Assembly (NCBI GenBank): GCA_913775715.1
Contig: CAJYMC010000005.1
Span: 62,001 to 126,000 of the forward strand
Direction: 5' to 3'
Length of the DNA stretch: 64,000 nucleotides
Origin: an uncultured Exiguobacterium sp.
Lineage (GTDB): Bacteria > Bacillota > Bacilli > Exiguobacteriales > Exiguobacteriaceae
This document shows positions 7,717 through 17,753 of the stretch, in pieces. The notes under the pieces are model-generated. The model worked only from the letters and a program-made list of their open reading frames with translations. It searched no databases and was not told the origin of the DNA. Position 1 is the stretch's first letter. Every line of letters begins with the position of its first letter. A program made the translations under genes and the position numbers.

Positions 7717-8327
7717 TTGAAGAAGTCGGAACCTTAAAACGAAAGATACCGCGACCCAACGGATTAGCACTTGAAATTGAAGCGCACCGGGTGCTTGAAG
7801 GAACGAAGATTGGTGATAGTATTGCCGTTGACGGGATTTGTTTGACGGTCACGTCGATGAGCCCGACCGGTTTCACGGCAGATGCCGTCCATGACACGAT
7901 CCGTTCAACAGCACTCGGCACATACCGGGTCGGAAGCCCGTTACAACTCGAACGAGCGATGCCGGCAGACGGTCGCTTCGGTGGACATTTCGTCAGTGGG
8001 CACATCGACGGAACGGCACGGCTGATTAGTCGGCGACCGGATGGAGAAGCGATGGTCTACACGTTTGATGTCGGATCGTGGCAAAAGTATTGTATTCCGA
8101 AAGGCTCGATTGCAATCAACGGCACGAGCCTGACGTTGCAACGCGTCACGCCGGAAACGATCTCGATTTCATTGATTCCGCACTCACGTCAAGTGACGAC
8201 GTTTGATCGATTGGCAAGCGGCGCAGTCGTTAACATCGAGTGTGACATGATGGCGAAACATCTTTATCATTTCACGCAGCATGAGAAGCAGACGGACTGG
8301 GCAGCATTCTTAGGAGGCGACATGTAA
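7701..8327 (+). CDS. ribE: Riboflavin synthase, alpha subunit
   Basis: Dismutates two 6,7-dimethyl-8-ribityllumazine molecules to riboflavin and the pyrimidine precursor, as a trimer. The 208 residues consist of two homologous barrels: the N-terminal one starts [10 protein letters not shown] and contains [11 protein letters not shown]; the second has [13 protein letters not shown] and [11 protein letters not shown]. This internal duplication is diagnostic of the family. AAAGGAGG precedes the ATG, inside the 3' end of ribD. The stop codon overlaps the ribBA start by one base. Confidence 0.97.
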   Translation: MFTGLIEEVGTLKRKIPRPNGLALEIEAHRVLEGTKIGDSIAVDGICLTVTSMSPTGFTADAVHDTIRSTALGTYRVGSPLQLERAMPADGRFGGHFVSGHIDGTARLISRRPDGEAMVYTFDVGSWQKYCIPKGSIAINGTSLTLQRVTPETISISLIPHSRQVTTFDRLASGAVVNIECDMMAKHLYHFTQHEKQTDWAAFLGGDM

Positions 8328-9517
8328 TGAACGGATTCGACTTGATTGAAGACGCAATAGAAGATTTAAAAAGCGGACGGCCGATCATCGTCTGTGATGA
8401 CGAGGACCGTGAGAATGAGGGCGACCTCATCATGCTCGCAGAACATGCGACATCGGAAAATATCAACTTCATGATCACGCATGGAAAAGGACTCGTCTGT
8501 GTCCCAGTCAGTCCGCGGATCGCACAGCGACTCGAACTTGCTCCGATGACAGCGAATAATACCGATCCGCATGGGACGGCATTCACGCTCAGCATCGATC
8601 ATGAAGACGCGAAAACCGGTATTAGTGCTGAAGAACGTTCGCTGACGATCCAGCGGATGTTGACGGATGGACCAGAGCGTTTCAAACGACCAGGGCATAT
8701 CTTCCCGTTGATCGCAAAAGAAGGCGGTGTCCGGGAACGACGCGGACATACGGAAGCGGGCGTTGACCTTGCTCGTCTTGCCGGAAGTGAAGAAATCGCC
8801 GTTATCTGTGAAATCATCAAGGAAGACGGTACGATGGCTCGGGTGGATGATTTGCTTCTTTATAAGGAAGAGCATGATTTAAAACTGATCACGATTGAGG
8901 CACTCGTCGCCTATCTCGAGCGTCCATTGACGCGGGAAGCGGAAGTGTTGCTTCCGACGACGTTCGGAGCCTTCCGAATGATCGGCTATACGACACAAGA
9001 TAAAAAAGAACATGTCGCCGTCTTATCCGGTGAAGCGCACGACGGGATGCTTGTCCGTCTACATTCGGAATGCCTGACGGGGGATGTCTTCGGTTCGAAA
9101 CGTTGCGATTGTGGTCCACAACTCGATGCGGCACTTGAGCGGATCGAACGAGAAGGTGGAGCCGTCTTGTATTTACGTCAGGAAGGACGCGGCATCGGTC
9201 TAATGGCGAAGTTAAAAGCGTACGAGTTACAGGAACAAGGACTCGATACAGTCGAAGCGAACCATGCACTCGGTTATCCGACGGACATGCGTGACTACAC
9301 GGTCGCAGCCAACATGTTGCGGGATCTTGGCATAACGAAGATTCGCTTGATGACGAATAATCCAGATAAACAACGAGTGCTTGAGCAAGAGGGAATTGAA
9401 ATCATCGAGCGTGTTCCCCATCAAGTACCGGCTGAGCCGGAAAATCAGCGTTACCTGAAAACCAAACAAACGAAACTCGGGCATTGGCTCGATATCCAAG
9501 GAGGACACACATCATGA
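8327..9517 (+). CDS. ribBA: Bifunctional 3,4-dihydroxy-2-butanone-4-phosphate synthase / GTP cyclohydrolase II
   Basis: Supplies both branches of riboflavin synthesis. Residues 1 to about 200 are the DHBP synthase, with the acidic metal loop [12 protein letters not shown] and the [13 protein letters not shown] motif. Residues 205-396 are GTP cyclohydrolase II, with the zinc cluster [11 protein letters not shown] and the GTP-binding [16 protein letters not shown]. The 396-residue length matches B. subtilis RibA. It is tightly coupled: ATG overlaps the ribE stop, and its own stop overlaps the ribH start. Confidence 0.97.
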   Translation: MNGFDLIEDAIEDLKSGRPIIVCDDEDRENEGDLIMLAEHATSENINFMITHGKGLVCVPVSPRIAQRLELAPMTANNTDPHGTAFTLSIDHEDAKTGISAEERSLTIQRMLTDGPERFKRPGHIFPLIAKEGGVRERRGHTEAGVDLARLAGSEEIAVICEIIKEDGTMARVDDLLLYKEEHDLKLITIEALVAYLERPLTREAEVLLPTTFGAFRMIGYTTQDKKEHVAVLSGEAHDGMLVRLHSECLTGDVFGSKRCDCGPQLDAALERIEREGGAVLYLRQEGRGIGLMAKLKAYELQEQGLDTVEANHALGYPTDMRDYTVAANMLRDLGITKIRLMTNNPDKQRVLEQEGIEIIERVPHQVPAEPENQRYLKTKQTKLGHWLDIQGGHTS

Positions 9518-9972
9518 TCTACGAAGGTTTCTTAAAAGGAGAAGGACTACACGTCGCAATCGTCGCAGCACGTTTTAACGAACTGATTACATCAAAACTC
9601 GTCGGAGGAGCGAACGACGCTTTCCGTCGTCACGGTGTCGCGGCGGATGCTGTCGATACGGCGTGGGTTCCGGGAGCGTTCGAAATTCCACTCGTCGCGG
9701 AAAAGTTAGCGAAAAGCGGGAAGTATGACGCAGTCATCACGCTTGGCGCCGTCATCCGTGGAGCGACGTCACATTATGACTATGTGTGTAACGAGGTCGC
9801 GAAAGGTGTCGCGAGTGCGTCACGCGACACAGGCGTACCGATCATCTTCGGTGTTCTGACGACGGATTCGATCGAGCAAGCGGTCGAACGTGCTGGTACG
9901 AAAGCCGGAAACAAAGGCTACGAAGCAGCCGTTTCTGCAATCGAAATGGCGAATCTCTTACGGACGATCTAA
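9514..9972 (+). CDS. ribH: 6,7-dimethyl-8-ribityllumazine synthase
   Basis: Condenses the ribBA and ribD products to lumazine; family members form icosahedral 60-mers or pentamers. The 152-residue protein carries [45 protein letters not shown] with the catalytic His-Tyr region, and [23 protein letters not shown], all family signatures. ATG at 9514 has AGGAGGA at eight bases and overlaps the ribBA stop by four bases. An upstream in-frame start would extend into ribBA without reason. Last gene of the operon. Confidence 0.97.
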   Translation: MIYEGFLKGEGLHVAIVAARFNELITSKLVGGANDAFRRHGVAADAVDTAWVPGAFEIPLVAEKLAKSGKYDAVITLGAVIRGATSHYDYVCNEVAKGVASASRDTGVPIIFGVLTTDSIEQAVERAGTKAGNKGYEAAVSAIEMANLLRTI

Positions 9973-9982
9973 TGAAACAAAA

Positions 9983-10017
9983 ACAGGCTGACGGAAGCTT
10001 TCGTCAGCCTGTTTTTT
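9983..10017 (+). terminator. Terminator of the rib operon
   Basis: ACAGGCTGACG at 9983-9993 pairs with CGTCAGCCTGT at 10002-10012 over an eight-base loop and ends in TTTTTT. Confidence 0.93.
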
Positions 10018-10123
10018 ACGAAAATCCCTTGAAGATTGAATCAAATTTCAAAAAAAGAATCGTAGATTTAAAATTTGAGGATTCGTTCTCAAGAAGAAAG
10101 GTAATGATGTAATAAAGAAACTT

Positions 10124-10149
10124 TGAAACATTTTCCAATGTTTTTCGTA
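10124..10149 (+). promoter_or_regulatory. Sigma-W-type (ECF) promoter of the lipoprotein gene
   Basis: TGAAAC at 10124-10129, exactly 16 bases, then CGTA at 10146-10149. This equals the B. subtilis sigma-W consensus TGAAAC-N16-CGTA without mismatch and lies about 35 bp upstream of the lipoprotein start with a normal ribosome binding site. The gene is therefore probably in a cell-envelope stress regulon. Confidence 0.72.
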
Positions 10150-10183
10150 AATCAGGGTAACGCGTATAAAGGAGGAAATGAAT

Positions 10184-11005
10184 ATGAAGAAAACAAGGTG
10201 GGTAGCAGCTGGGATTGTCGCAGCATCGATTGGACTGGCTGGATGTCAAGATGGACAGACAGATTCGGGCAGTGGCAGTGGGTCTGGTTCGACGAAGTCG
10301 GGGGAACTCTCGAATACGGAATTACTGAATAAAGCAACAGCCGCTCAAAAAGATATTAAATCGTTCCATATGGAAGGGACAGTCAACTCAAAAGCAGGTG
10401 AGATGGCAGTGGATCAGAAGGTATCAGCCGATATCATTCAAAAGCCGCTTACGATGCACCAGACGATGACGATGAAAAATCCACAGGACGGTAAAGACAT
10501 GTCGATCGAGAGCTATATCGTCGACAACAAAATGTATTTATCGCAAAACGGACAATGGCTCGTTCAAGATGTCTCGGAACTAGGCGATATGGTCGAAGCG
10601 ATGGAGTCATCGGCATCAACGGATCAAAATCTCAAGCTATTGAAAAAGTACAAAGACAACTGGACAGCGAAAAAAGAGGGTGACGTCTATCAAATCGACG
10701 TCAAACTAAAGGGTGACGACCTCAAAGCCTTCATGAAGGATTCGCTGGAGCAAACAGGACAAATGGCGCAAATGAAAGACGCTATGGACAGCATCGATTA
10801 TAAGAAAATGAATTACACGATGACGTATGACGCAAAAACATTCTATCCAAAATCACTCGATATGGATATGGTATTCGCGATTGAAAAAGATACCGAGTTC
10901 AATATGAAGAACGCGTCGACGTTCTCGAAATTCAATGAGATTAACGAAATCAAATTACCAGCGGAAGCAAAAGATGCGAAACCGCTGACAGGTGCAGCGC
11001 AATAA
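10184..11005 (+). CDS. Lipoprotein of the DUF6612/LppX-like type
   Basis: Secreted, lipid-anchored protein of 273 residues. The signal peptide ends in the lipobox GLAGC, followed by a Gly/Ser-rich linker. The mature part starts LLNKATAAQKDIKSFHMEGTVNSKA and alternates beta-strand-like stretches, as in the half-barrel LolA/LppX fold, and contains DNKMYLSQNGQWLVQD. The family assignment is by overall pattern and was not tested by a search. ATG at 10184 has AAAGGAGG at eight bases; the ATG six bases upstream is too close to that site. A perfect ECF promoter lies upstream and a terminator downstream, so it is a single-gene transcript. A role in envelope stress or lipid binding is inferred from the promoter and fold only. 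Confidence 0.82.
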   Translation: MKKTRWVAAGIVAASIGLAGCQDGQTDSGSGSGSGSTKSGELSNTELLNKATAAQKDIKSFHMEGTVNSKAGEMAVDQKVSADIIQKPLTMHQTMTMKNPQDGKDMSIESYIVDNKMYLSQNGQWLVQDVSELGDMVEAMESSASTDQNLKLLKKYKDNWTAKKEGDVYQIDVKLKGDDLKAFMKDSLEQTGQMAQMKDAMDSIDYKKMNYTMTYDAKTFYPKSLDMDMVFAIEKDTEFNMKNASTFSKFNEINEIKLPAEAKDAKPLTGAAQ

Positions 11006-11011
11006 ACGATA

Positions 11012-11050
11012 AAGTCCCCTCTCTTCTAGGAAGACGAGGGGACTTTTTTT
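11012..11050 (+). terminator. Terminator between convergent lipoprotein and chemoreceptor genes
   Basis: AGTCCCCTC and GAGGGGACT form a nine-pair stem (11013-11045) followed by seven T. The minus-strand chemoreceptor stop codon lies inside the T run. Confidence 0.9.
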
Positions 11051-12752
11051 AGACTTGGAACTGACGTAAGACGTCTTTTAGTGCTTCCGCTTGTTGTTGG
11101 CTGACGGAAGTCTGCTCATGCACATCCCGAAACGCTTGAACGGAATGGTTGATCTGTTCCGACATCGATTGGGTGCCCTGTGCCCCATCGTTGACGGTGA
11201 CGGCCACATCATGGATGACACCAAGCATATTTGATGTCAGTTCCTGGAGCTGACCAGCTTGAGCAGCAAAATGTTCCGCCGCATCACCAAATAATTGTGC
11301 GTCATTCCGGTATTGAATCGAGGCGTCTTCAAACAAGTCGTAGTCCTTGACGACTTTCGCATCAATGAAGGACAGCATCTCACCAGATGCCGTATTCAAA
11401 TGCTCGACCGACTCGATAACCGAGAGTGAAACATCTTGGATTTGTTCGACGGTATCGCGACTACTTTCAGCGAGCTTACGGATCTCATCTGCGACGACGG
11501 CAAAGCCTCGACCGACTTCACCGGCCCGTGCTGCTTCAATCGAAGCGTTCAGAGACAATAAATTCGTTTGCGCCGCGATGGCAAGGATCGCGTCAGACAA
11601 GACGGAAATCTCCTTGACGGCTTTCGCCCGTGCCATTGCGTCCTCGAGTTTACTTTTCGTTTCGGCGAGAATATGATTCGCGGTCTGTTTTGCTTCCGTA
11701 GCGACGACTTGTAGCGATTCAGCCCGTCCGCCGACTTCTTGCGCCCGTCTTCCGTTCTCTTGTGCGCCGGAGACGATATCATGAATCGTCGCTTCCATAT
11801 CGACGGCAGACGAGTTCATTTCTTCAGCAGAAGCGGCAGTCTCCTGCATACCAGCAGATAAGTTTTCAATCGTATGCGAAGTGGAGGCCATGTCTTGATC
11901 GAGTTCACCGATTCGACCGGAGACATGACGAGAGGTCGACACAACGTGTGTTGCTGTATCATCGACTTGAACGATGATTGTTCGTAAGTGAGCGATGAAT
12001 TGATTCATCGACTGGGCGATTTGCCCGATCTCGTCATTACGTGTGACGTCGAGTTGAGCAGTCAAGTCACCGCCTTGAGTGGCGAGTTCATGCGTTTTCG
12101 CCTCCAGTTGACGAAGGGGGCCGAAGATTGACCGTAAAATCAAGAAAGTGAAGATCACACCGAGTAATCCAACGACTCCAATGATCGTAAACAGCATGAG
12201 ATGAGCAGTATTAGCAGCTTGAGTAATCGTTGCTCCGTTTTTCTTCGCCTGTTGATTATTGAATTTCACGATTTTTGTCAGTTGATCCGAGACAGCAAAA
12301 TATGAATCCCGGCTATCGCCTTCGTAATACGTGACGGCTTCTTTTTGTGTTTCTGGTGTACTGAGTGTAAGCAGGCGATCAGTCGTTTCTTTAAACGTCT
12401 GCCACTTCTTCGAAAGATCATCGAATAATTGACGGTCCGATTTCAAATAGATCGTTTTCTCGTAATTAGCGAGGTTCGCATCAATGGTCGCGATTCCATC
12501 TTTGACACGCTTGTCGTATCCGGCCTTAACCGTCGAATCATTTTCCTGAATGTGTAACAATTCGACACGTCGTAAATCAGACAGTGCGGTATTCGTCTCG
12601 TGGGACAAGTTCAGACCGGGAATCCAAGAGGAGGTGATCGTATGACTCTCTTGGTCGACACGACTCAAAGAGAACCCACCGTATAACCCGACGCCAATCA
12701 AGCTAAGCAAAAGCATGGAGGACAATAAGATAAGCTTTGTTTTAATCTTCAT
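11049..12752 (-). CDS. Methyl-accepting chemotaxis protein
   Basis: Membrane chemoreceptor of 567 residues that signals through CheA/CheW. TM1 spans about residues 8-30, followed by an extracellular four-helix bundle (4HB_MCP type, with [22 protein letters not shown]) and TM2 near 185-207. HAMP runs to about 262, then the long cytoplasmic hairpin whose tip [20 protein letters not shown] is the conserved kinase-control region. It lacks a C-terminal CheR-tethering pentapeptide. AAAGGAGCG precedes the ATG at 12752, and a TATAAT (12803-12798 on the minus strand) is a likely -10. The ligand cannot be told from the sequence. It is monocistronic. Confidence 0.95.
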   Translation of the reverse strand: MKIKTKLILLSSMLLLSLIGVGLYGGFSLSRVDQESHTITSSWIPGLNLSHETNTALSDLRRVELLHIQENDSTVKAGYDKRVKDGIATIDANLANYEKTIYLKSDRQLFDDLSKKWQTFKETTDRLLTLSTPETQKEAVTYYEGDSRDSYFAVSDQLTKIVKFNNQQAKKNGATITQAANTAHLMLFTIIGVVGLLGVIFTFLILRSIFGPLRQLEAKTHELATQGGDLTAQLDVTRNDEIGQIAQSMNQFIAHLRTIIVQVDDTATHVVSTSRHVSGRIGELDQDMASTSHTIENLSAGMQETAASAEEMNSSAVDMEATIHDIVSGAQENGRRAQEVGGRAESLQVVATEAKQTANHILAETKSKLEDAMARAKAVKEISVLSDAILAIAAQTNLLSLNASIEAARAGEVGRGFAVVADEIRKLAESSRDTVEQIQDVSLSVIESVEHLNTASGEMLSFIDAKVVKDYDLFEDASIQYRNDAQLFGDAAEHFAAQAGQLQELTSNMLGVIHDVAVTVNDGAQGTQSMSEQINHSVQAFRDVHEQTSVSQQQAEALKDVLRQFQV

Positions 12753-12943
12753 GTAATTCGCTCCTTTGTTTTGCGAGATGAACTATTCGTTTTATTGATT
12801 ATACTGTTGCGAGTAAAAAATTTACTTATTATTGAAAAAAATAAGTATCAAAAACGAATCATGAAAAAATAGTTTGACAATTATCAGTAAATTCTGAAAA
12901 AATGGTAAAGAACTACATACTCTACTAAGGGGAGGTAATATGA

Positions 12944-14302
12944 GTGGGAAAGGCATTTAGTGACTGGATCAGTGAGGTGTCCAATATCGTGTGGGGACCA
13001 CCGTTACTCATCCTGTTGGTCGGTACGGGGATTTACTTGACGATTCGCCTAGGCTTCATTCAGATTACCAAATTACCTTATGCGCTGAAGCTTGCGTTTT
13101 CAAAGCATCAGGACGATAAGTCGGAAGGGGACATCAGTCACTTTCAAGCATTAATGACGGCACTGGCTGCGACCGTCGGTACGGGGAATATCGTTGGTGT
13201 CGCAACCGCTGTCGTCCTCGGGGGACCGGGCGCAATTGTTTGGATGTGGTTGTCCGGTCTATTCGGGATGGCGACGAAATACGCGGAAGCAATCCTTGCC
13301 GTCAAATATCGTGTCGTTGATGAAAAAGGACAGATGGCAGGGGGACCGATGTATTACCTCGAGCGTGGACTGAAGCAGAAATGGCTAGGTGTCTTGTTTG
13401 CCGCATTCGCTTCGATCGCGGCGTTCGGGATCGGGAACGGAGTTCAGACGAACTCAGTTGCCCTCGCTATGAAATCAACGTTCGATGTACCACTTTACGT
13501 GACGGGAATCGTACTGATGGTACTGACAGGTGTCGTCATTCTCGGTGGGGTCAAATCTATCGGAAAGGTCGTTAGTCTATTCGTTCCGTTCATGATTTTC
13601 TTTTATGTCGGAAGTGGATTGCTGATTCTCGTCATGAACTATGACTTGATTCCAGGTGCGATTTCGACGATCTTCAGCAGCACGTTCTCAAGCGAAGCGA
13701 TTACAGGTGGCGCAATCGGGGCAGCAATTCGTTATGGTGTCGCGCGTGGTGTCTTCTCGAACGAAGCCGGTCTTGGTTCAGCACCGATCGCAGCTGCCGC
13801 TGCGAAGACGGACTTCCCGGGACGTCAAGCGCTCGTCTCGATGACGCAGGTCTTCCTCGATACGTTGGTCGTCTGTTCGATTACGGGTCTGACGCTCGTT
13901 ATGGGAGGTCAGCTCGATACAAAACTAGAGGGTGTCGAGTTGACGACAGCGAGCTTCGAGGTTTTCCTCGGACCTGCTGGGAAATACATCGTCACGATCG
14001 GACTCGTCATGTTTGCTTACTCGACGGTCCTTGGATGGTCGTACTACGGTGAAAAATCGATCTATTATCTATTTGGTCAAAAATCGATCCTACCGTACCG
14101 CATCCTGTTCGTCTTAGTCGCCGGAGCGGGAGCGATGACGACGAACTTGAACATGGTCTGGGCGATTTCCGACGTCTTCAACGGATTGATGGCGATTCCG
14201 AACTTAATCGGTTTGATTGGATTATCCGGCGTTGTCATTGCTGAGACACGACTGTTCCGCGAACAGTTGAGACGAGAAGAAGCGAATCGGAAAGTTTCGT
14301 AG
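12944..14302 (+). CDS. Sodium:alanine (AGCS) symporter
   Basis: Membrane transporter of 452 residues coupling alanine or glycine uptake to Na+. Family signatures are SDWISEVSNIVWGPPLLILLVGTGIYLT at the N-terminus (read in parts), ATVGTGNIVGVATAV, GGPMYYLERGL, ARGVFSNEAGLGSAPIAAAAA and FAYSTVLGWSYYGEKS. About ten membrane helices are expected. GTG at 12944 has GGGGAGG at eight bases. An ATG four bases earlier is in another frame that stops at once. TTGACA lies upstream at 12874 but without a good -10. The gene is isolated, followed by a non-coding stretch and a terminator shared with the convergent treC. Confidence 0.95.
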   Translation: MGKAFSDWISEVSNIVWGPPLLILLVGTGIYLTIRLGFIQITKLPYALKLAFSKHQDDKSEGDISHFQALMTALAATVGTGNIVGVATAVVLGGPGAIVWMWLSGLFGMATKYAEAILAVKYRVVDEKGQMAGGPMYYLERGLKQKWLGVLFAAFASIAAFGIGNGVQTNSVALAMKSTFDVPLYVTGIVLMVLTGVVILGGVKSIGKVVSLFVPFMIFFYVGSGLLILVMNYDLIPGAISTIFSSTFSSEAITGGAIGAAIRYGVARGVFSNEAGLGSAPIAAAAAKTDFPGRQALVSMTQVFLDTLVVCSITGLTLVMGGQLDTKLEGVELTTASFEVFLGPAGKYIVTIGLVMFAYSTVLGWSYYGEKSIYYLFGQKSILPYRILFVLVAGAGAMTTNLNMVWAISDVFNGLMAIPNLIGLIGLSGVVIAETRLFREQLRREEANRKVS

Positions 14303-14502
14303 AAAATGCGAAAATGAAAGACTCGGAAGGAACTAGTGTCTAAGAATCATTTTTGAAAACGAATGATTCTGCCATCCTTGCTTTCTACAGGCGGAAGGTT
14401 CGTCAGGTCTTTCCTTTCCCTGACGAAAGCATGCACCATGCCTTCTCTTTCTGTAGGAGTCGAGGAATAGGCATTCACATTCTATATTTATTCAACATCA
14501 AC
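14303..14502. other. Non-coding stretch with inverted repeats after the AGCS gene
   Basis: No plausible gene. An open frame of 88 codons here has no ribosome binding site and crosses the terminator. Two inverted repeats are visible: AGAATCATT/AATGATTCT (about 14342-14369) and TCGTCAGG/CCTGACGA (about 14400-14427), the latter flanked by two near-copies of CTTTCTACAG/CTTTCTGTAG in direct orientation. I cannot tell whether this is a 3' UTR or a small RNA. Confidence 0.5.
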
Positions 14503-14556
14503 AAAAAAGAAGATTGGTTTCCAAGGATTATCCTAGAAATCAATCTTCTCTTTTTT
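14503..14556. terminator. Bidirectional terminator between AGCS and treC
   Basis: AAAAAAGAAGATTG at 14503-14516 pairs with CAATCTTCTCTTTTTT at 14541-14556. A on one side and T on the other let it serve both convergent genes. Confidence 0.85.
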
Positions 14557-14577
14557 GCATATGTCCGTTTCAACCAG

Positions 14578-16218
14578 TCACTTTTTACGATAAAGCATCA
14601 AGGATTCATAAGGGCGTAACATCAAAGTGTGCCCCTCTGTCTGCATCTCCTGGTAGTTGTGAAGCAACACCGTATAATCCGATCCGTCACGAGGTAACGT
14701 GAACGTCGTCTCTGTTCCGTAGAAGTTCGAAACGACAAGCAACTCTTCCTCGTTCGTTGCGCGTTCGTACGCCCAGAGTGACGAATCGTCTGGTGTCAAC
14801 AGACGGTATGAACCGTCTGTCAGCACGTCATACTGTTTACGGAGTTGAATCAATCGTTTGTAATGATGATAGACCGAGTTTGGATCTGCGACAGCCGACT
14901 CGACATTGATTTGCTCATACGTCGGCGAGACCGGGATCCACGGCTCGCTTGTACTAAAGCCCCCGTTGACAGCGTCCGACCATGGCATCGGTGTTCGCGC
15001 GTTATCGCGTGATTTTTGACGGATCGCAGCGAGAATCGTTTCTTCCGATATGCCGTTATCCCGTGCTTCCTGATAGGCGTTCAACGTCTCGACGTCGCGG
15101 TAGTCGGACAAATCCGTAAAGTTCGGATTCGGCATCCCGATCTCTTCTCCTTGATAGATATACGGTGTCCCTTGTAATCCGTGAAGCGTCGTCGCAAGCA
15201 TCTTTGCACTCTCGACACGATACGTGATGTCGTCACCGAACCGACTGACGACGCGGGGCTGGTCATGGTTACACCAAAAGATCGCGTTCCAGGCTTGTCC
15301 GTTCATACCGGATTGCCAGTCGGAGAAAATCTGTTTCAGTTGCTTGAAATCAAATGGTGCTGCCGTCCATTTTTCACCGTTCGGATAATCGACCTTCAAA
15401 TGATGAAAGTTGAACGTCATCTTCAGTTCCTGATTTTTGAGCGAAGAATAACGAAGACAATGCTCAAGTGACGTCGACGACATCTCGCCGACCGTCATGA
15501 GATCATGTCCAGCAAAGACTTGTTCATTCATTTCCTGCAAGTAGTCGTGGATGTTCGGTCCATCCGTATAATACGCACGTCCGTCTCCTGCTGGGTCGTT
15601 CGGAAGACCTGGTGTCTTTGAAATCAAATTGATGACATCGAGTCGGAAGCCGCTGACCCCTTTATCCCGCCAAAAGCGCATCATGTTGTAAACATCTTCC
15701 CGTAAACGTGAATTTTCCCAGTTCAGATCCGCTTGCGTCTTGTCGAACAGGTGCAAGTAATACTTGCCAGCTACCTCATCAAATGACCAAGCGGGACCGC
15801 CGAATTTTGATATCCAGTCGTTCGGTGTCTCGCGCCAAATGAAGTAGTCGTGATAGGGACTATCCGGATGACGTCCTTCTTCGAACCAGGCATGCGACGT
15901 TGAACAGTGATTGACGACGATGTCCATCATGACAGACAGACCGCGTTGTTTTGCTTCTGCAAGTAACGTCTCGAAATCGTTCATTGTTCCGTAGGATGGA
16001 TCAATCGCGTAATAATCACTGACATCATAACCATTGTCGTTTTGCGGTGAGGCATAGACCGGCGTCAACCAGAGATAATCGACACCAAGATCCGCCAGAT
16101 AATCGAGTTTGGCCGTCACGCCACGTAACGTACCGGTCGCTTGGCCCTCCGGACTATAGAAACTCTTCGGATAGATTTGATAAACGGCGGATTTGCGCCA
16201 ATCGGTTGTCGTGATCAT
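14578..16218 (-). CDS. treC: Trehalose-6-phosphate hydrolase (phospho-alpha-(1,1)-glucosidase)
   Basis: GH13 enzyme of 546 residues that splits imported trehalose-6-phosphate into glucose and glucose-6-phosphate (treA in B. subtilis naming). The four GH13 regions are visible: DIVVNHCS, GFRLDVINL with the nucleophile Asp, VGEMS with the acid/base Glu, and FWCNHDQPR. The N-terminus DWRKSAVYQIYPKSF is typical. The partner genes make the trehalose-6-phosphate assignment much stronger than a plain oligo-1,6-glucosidase. ATG at 16218 has AAAGGTG ten bases upstream; a GTG nine bases earlier lies inside that site. Only 21 bp separate it from treP, so they form one operon. Confidence 0.95.
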   Translation of the reverse strand: MITTTDWRKSAVYQIYPKSFYSPEGQATGTLRGVTAKLDYLADLGVDYLWLTPVYASPQNDNGYDVSDYYAIDPSYGTMNDFETLLAEAKQRGLSVMMDIVVNHCSTSHAWFEEGRHPDSPYHDYFIWRETPNDWISKFGGPAWSFDEVAGKYYLHLFDKTQADLNWENSRLREDVYNMMRFWRDKGVSGFRLDVINLISKTPGLPNDPAGDGRAYYTDGPNIHDYLQEMNEQVFAGHDLMTVGEMSSTSLEHCLRYSSLKNQELKMTFNFHHLKVDYPNGEKWTAAPFDFKQLKQIFSDWQSGMNGQAWNAIFWCNHDQPRVVSRFGDDITYRVESAKMLATTLHGLQGTPYIYQGEEIGMPNPNFTDLSDYRDVETLNAYQEARDNGISEETILAAIRQKSRDNARTPMPWSDAVNGGFSTSEPWIPVSPTYEQINVESAVADPNSVYHHYKRLIQLRKQYDVLTDGSYRLLTPDDSSLWAYERATNEEELLVVSNFYGTETTFTLPRDGSDYTVLLHNYQEMQTEGHTLMLRPYESLMLYRKK

Positions 16219-16239
16219 CAGATACACACCTTTCTAGAA

Positions 16240-17679
16240 TTACGCTGCTTTTTTCAGGGCAGCTTTTTTTGCGCGTTTCGTTGAGACATAGTGGAACAGG
16301 AACGTACAGGCGACAGGGACGATGATCGCGATCACCATGCCGACGATGAACGACAGAATCGAGCCTGGTACGATCGAAATGAAAGCAGGTAATCCGCCGA
16401 CACCGATCGCAGGAGCAAGAACGCCACTGACGGCGATGAAAGCTGACGCGATTGCTGAACCGACGAGTGCCGCGTAAAACGGATATTTGAACCGGAGGTT
16501 GACCCCGAACATGGCTGGTTCTGTGATCCCGAAGTAGGCGGATAAAGCGGACGTCGATGCCATGTTTTTATCATTGACGTTTTTTGCGAGGAAAAGCATC
16601 GCGAGTGTTGCTGAACCTTGGGCGATGTTCGAAATTGCGATCATCGGCCAGATGAACGTCGTTCCGCTTTGTCCGATCAACTGTAAGTCGACGGCGATGA
16701 ACATGTGGTGCATGCCGGTAATGACGAGCGGCGCATAGAGTGCGCCAAAGAGTAAGGCACCAAGTAACGGAACAGCTTCGAACGTATTGACGACTCCGAT
16801 CGTGATCCAGTCACCGACTTGGCGCGTGACCGGTCCGATGACGGCAAGGGCGAGAAAGCCCGTCAATGTGATCGTCGTAATCGGTACGACGAGTAATTGG
16901 ATCGCATTCGGTACCTGTTTTTTAAGCCAACGTTCGATCGTACTGAGGACGTAAGCGGCAGCGAGCACCGGAAGGATTTGTCCCTGATAACCGACTTTTT
17001 CAATTTCAAAGAGACCGAGAATGTTGAACGTCGGGATTTCACCTTTTAGAGCACTTTGTCCGTAGTTCCAAGCGTTTAAGAGATCTGGGTGAACAAGCAT
17101 CAGACCCATGACGATCCCAAGAATCTCACTTCCACCGAAGCGTTTCGTCGCTGACCAACCGACGAGTGCTGGCAGGAAGACGAAGGCCGTATTGGCCATC
17201 ATATTGATAAGATCCCAAAGTCCTTGTAAGTTCGGATAACGATCGATCATCGTCTTGCCACCGAACTCGATTCCGAATAGATTATTGATTCCCATTAAGA
17301 GACCAGCAACGATGATTGCCGGAATGATAGGCATGAAGACATCAGAAAAGACTTTGATCAACTTTTGGAACGGATTCATCTTAGCAGCACCAGACGATTT
17401 GACATCTGCGATCGTTGTTGCCTGTAAGCCGGTCAGTTGAATGAATTCTGCATAGACCCGGTCGACATCACCGGCACCAATGACGATTTGATAGACACCC
17501 GCGTTCAAGAACGCGCCTTTGACAAGAGGGACTTCAAGTAAGGCTTCTTGATCGACAAGCTCTTGGTTTTTAAGCGTTAAACGAAGACGGGTGACACAGT
17601 GAGCTGCTTGCTCGACGTTCTCCTTGCCTCCGATGTTCTCAATGATTTGCTCTGCAATCTGACGATAGTTTGGTTTCAT
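16240..17679 (-). CDS. treP: Trehalose PTS permease, EIIBC
   Basis: Imports trehalose as trehalose-6-phosphate. In the 479-residue protein the N-terminal EIIB domain (about 1-85) holds the phosphorylated cysteine in the motif AAHCVTRLRL. The EIIC membrane domain from about residue 105 contains GLLMGINNLFGIEFGG and the conserved GMHHMF and FGITEPAMFGVNLR substrate motifs. There is no EIIA domain, so a EIIA-Glc from elsewhere must phosphorylate it, as in B. subtilis. The frame is open upstream, but ATG at 17679 with AAGGAGC at eight bases gives the normal start. Its promoter region has TreR operators and a cre site. Confidence 0.96.
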   Translation of the reverse strand: MKPNYRQIAEQIIENIGGKENVEQAAHCVTRLRLTLKNQELVDQEALLEVPLVKGAFLNAGVYQIVIGAGDVDRVYAEFIQLTGLQATTIADVKSSGAAKMNPFQKLIKVFSDVFMPIIPAIIVAGLLMGINNLFGIEFGGKTMIDRYPNLQGLWDLINMMANTAFVFLPALVGWSATKRFGGSEILGIVMGLMLVHPDLLNAWNYGQSALKGEIPTFNILGLFEIEKVGYQGQILPVLAAAYVLSTIERWLKKQVPNAIQLLVVPITTITLTGFLALAVIGPVTRQVGDWITIGVVNTFEAVPLLGALLFGALYAPLVITGMHHMFIAVDLQLIGQSGTTFIWPMIAISNIAQGSATLAMLFLAKNVNDKNMASTSALSAYFGITEPAMFGVNLRFKYPFYAALVGSAIASAFIAVSGVLAPAIGVGGLPAFISIVPGSILSFIVGMVIAIIVPVACTFLFHYVSTKRAKKAALKKAA

Positions 17680-17724
17680 CTCGATGCTCCTTTTTGGAAG
17701 TGACATACTCGACCACTTTTGAAA

Positions 17725-17738
17725 TGAAAACGTTTTCT
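17725..17738. promoter_or_regulatory. CcpA cre site of the tre operon
   Basis: TGAAAACGTTTTCT is near the cre consensus TGNAARCGNWWWCA and highly symmetric. It lies just downstream of the treP transcription start, where CcpA would act as a roadblock. Confidence 0.7.
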
Positions 17739-17753
17739 TATCTGCGCACACTT

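Noticed and set aside
12874-12902. Consensus TTGACA upstream of the AGCS gene as promoter
   Set aside because: At 16-18 bases downstream there is only poly-A, no -10-like hexamer.
14353-14619. 88-codon open frame after the AGCS gene
   Set aside because: No ribosome binding site, crosses a terminator hairpin and runs into the convergent treC gene; product looks random.
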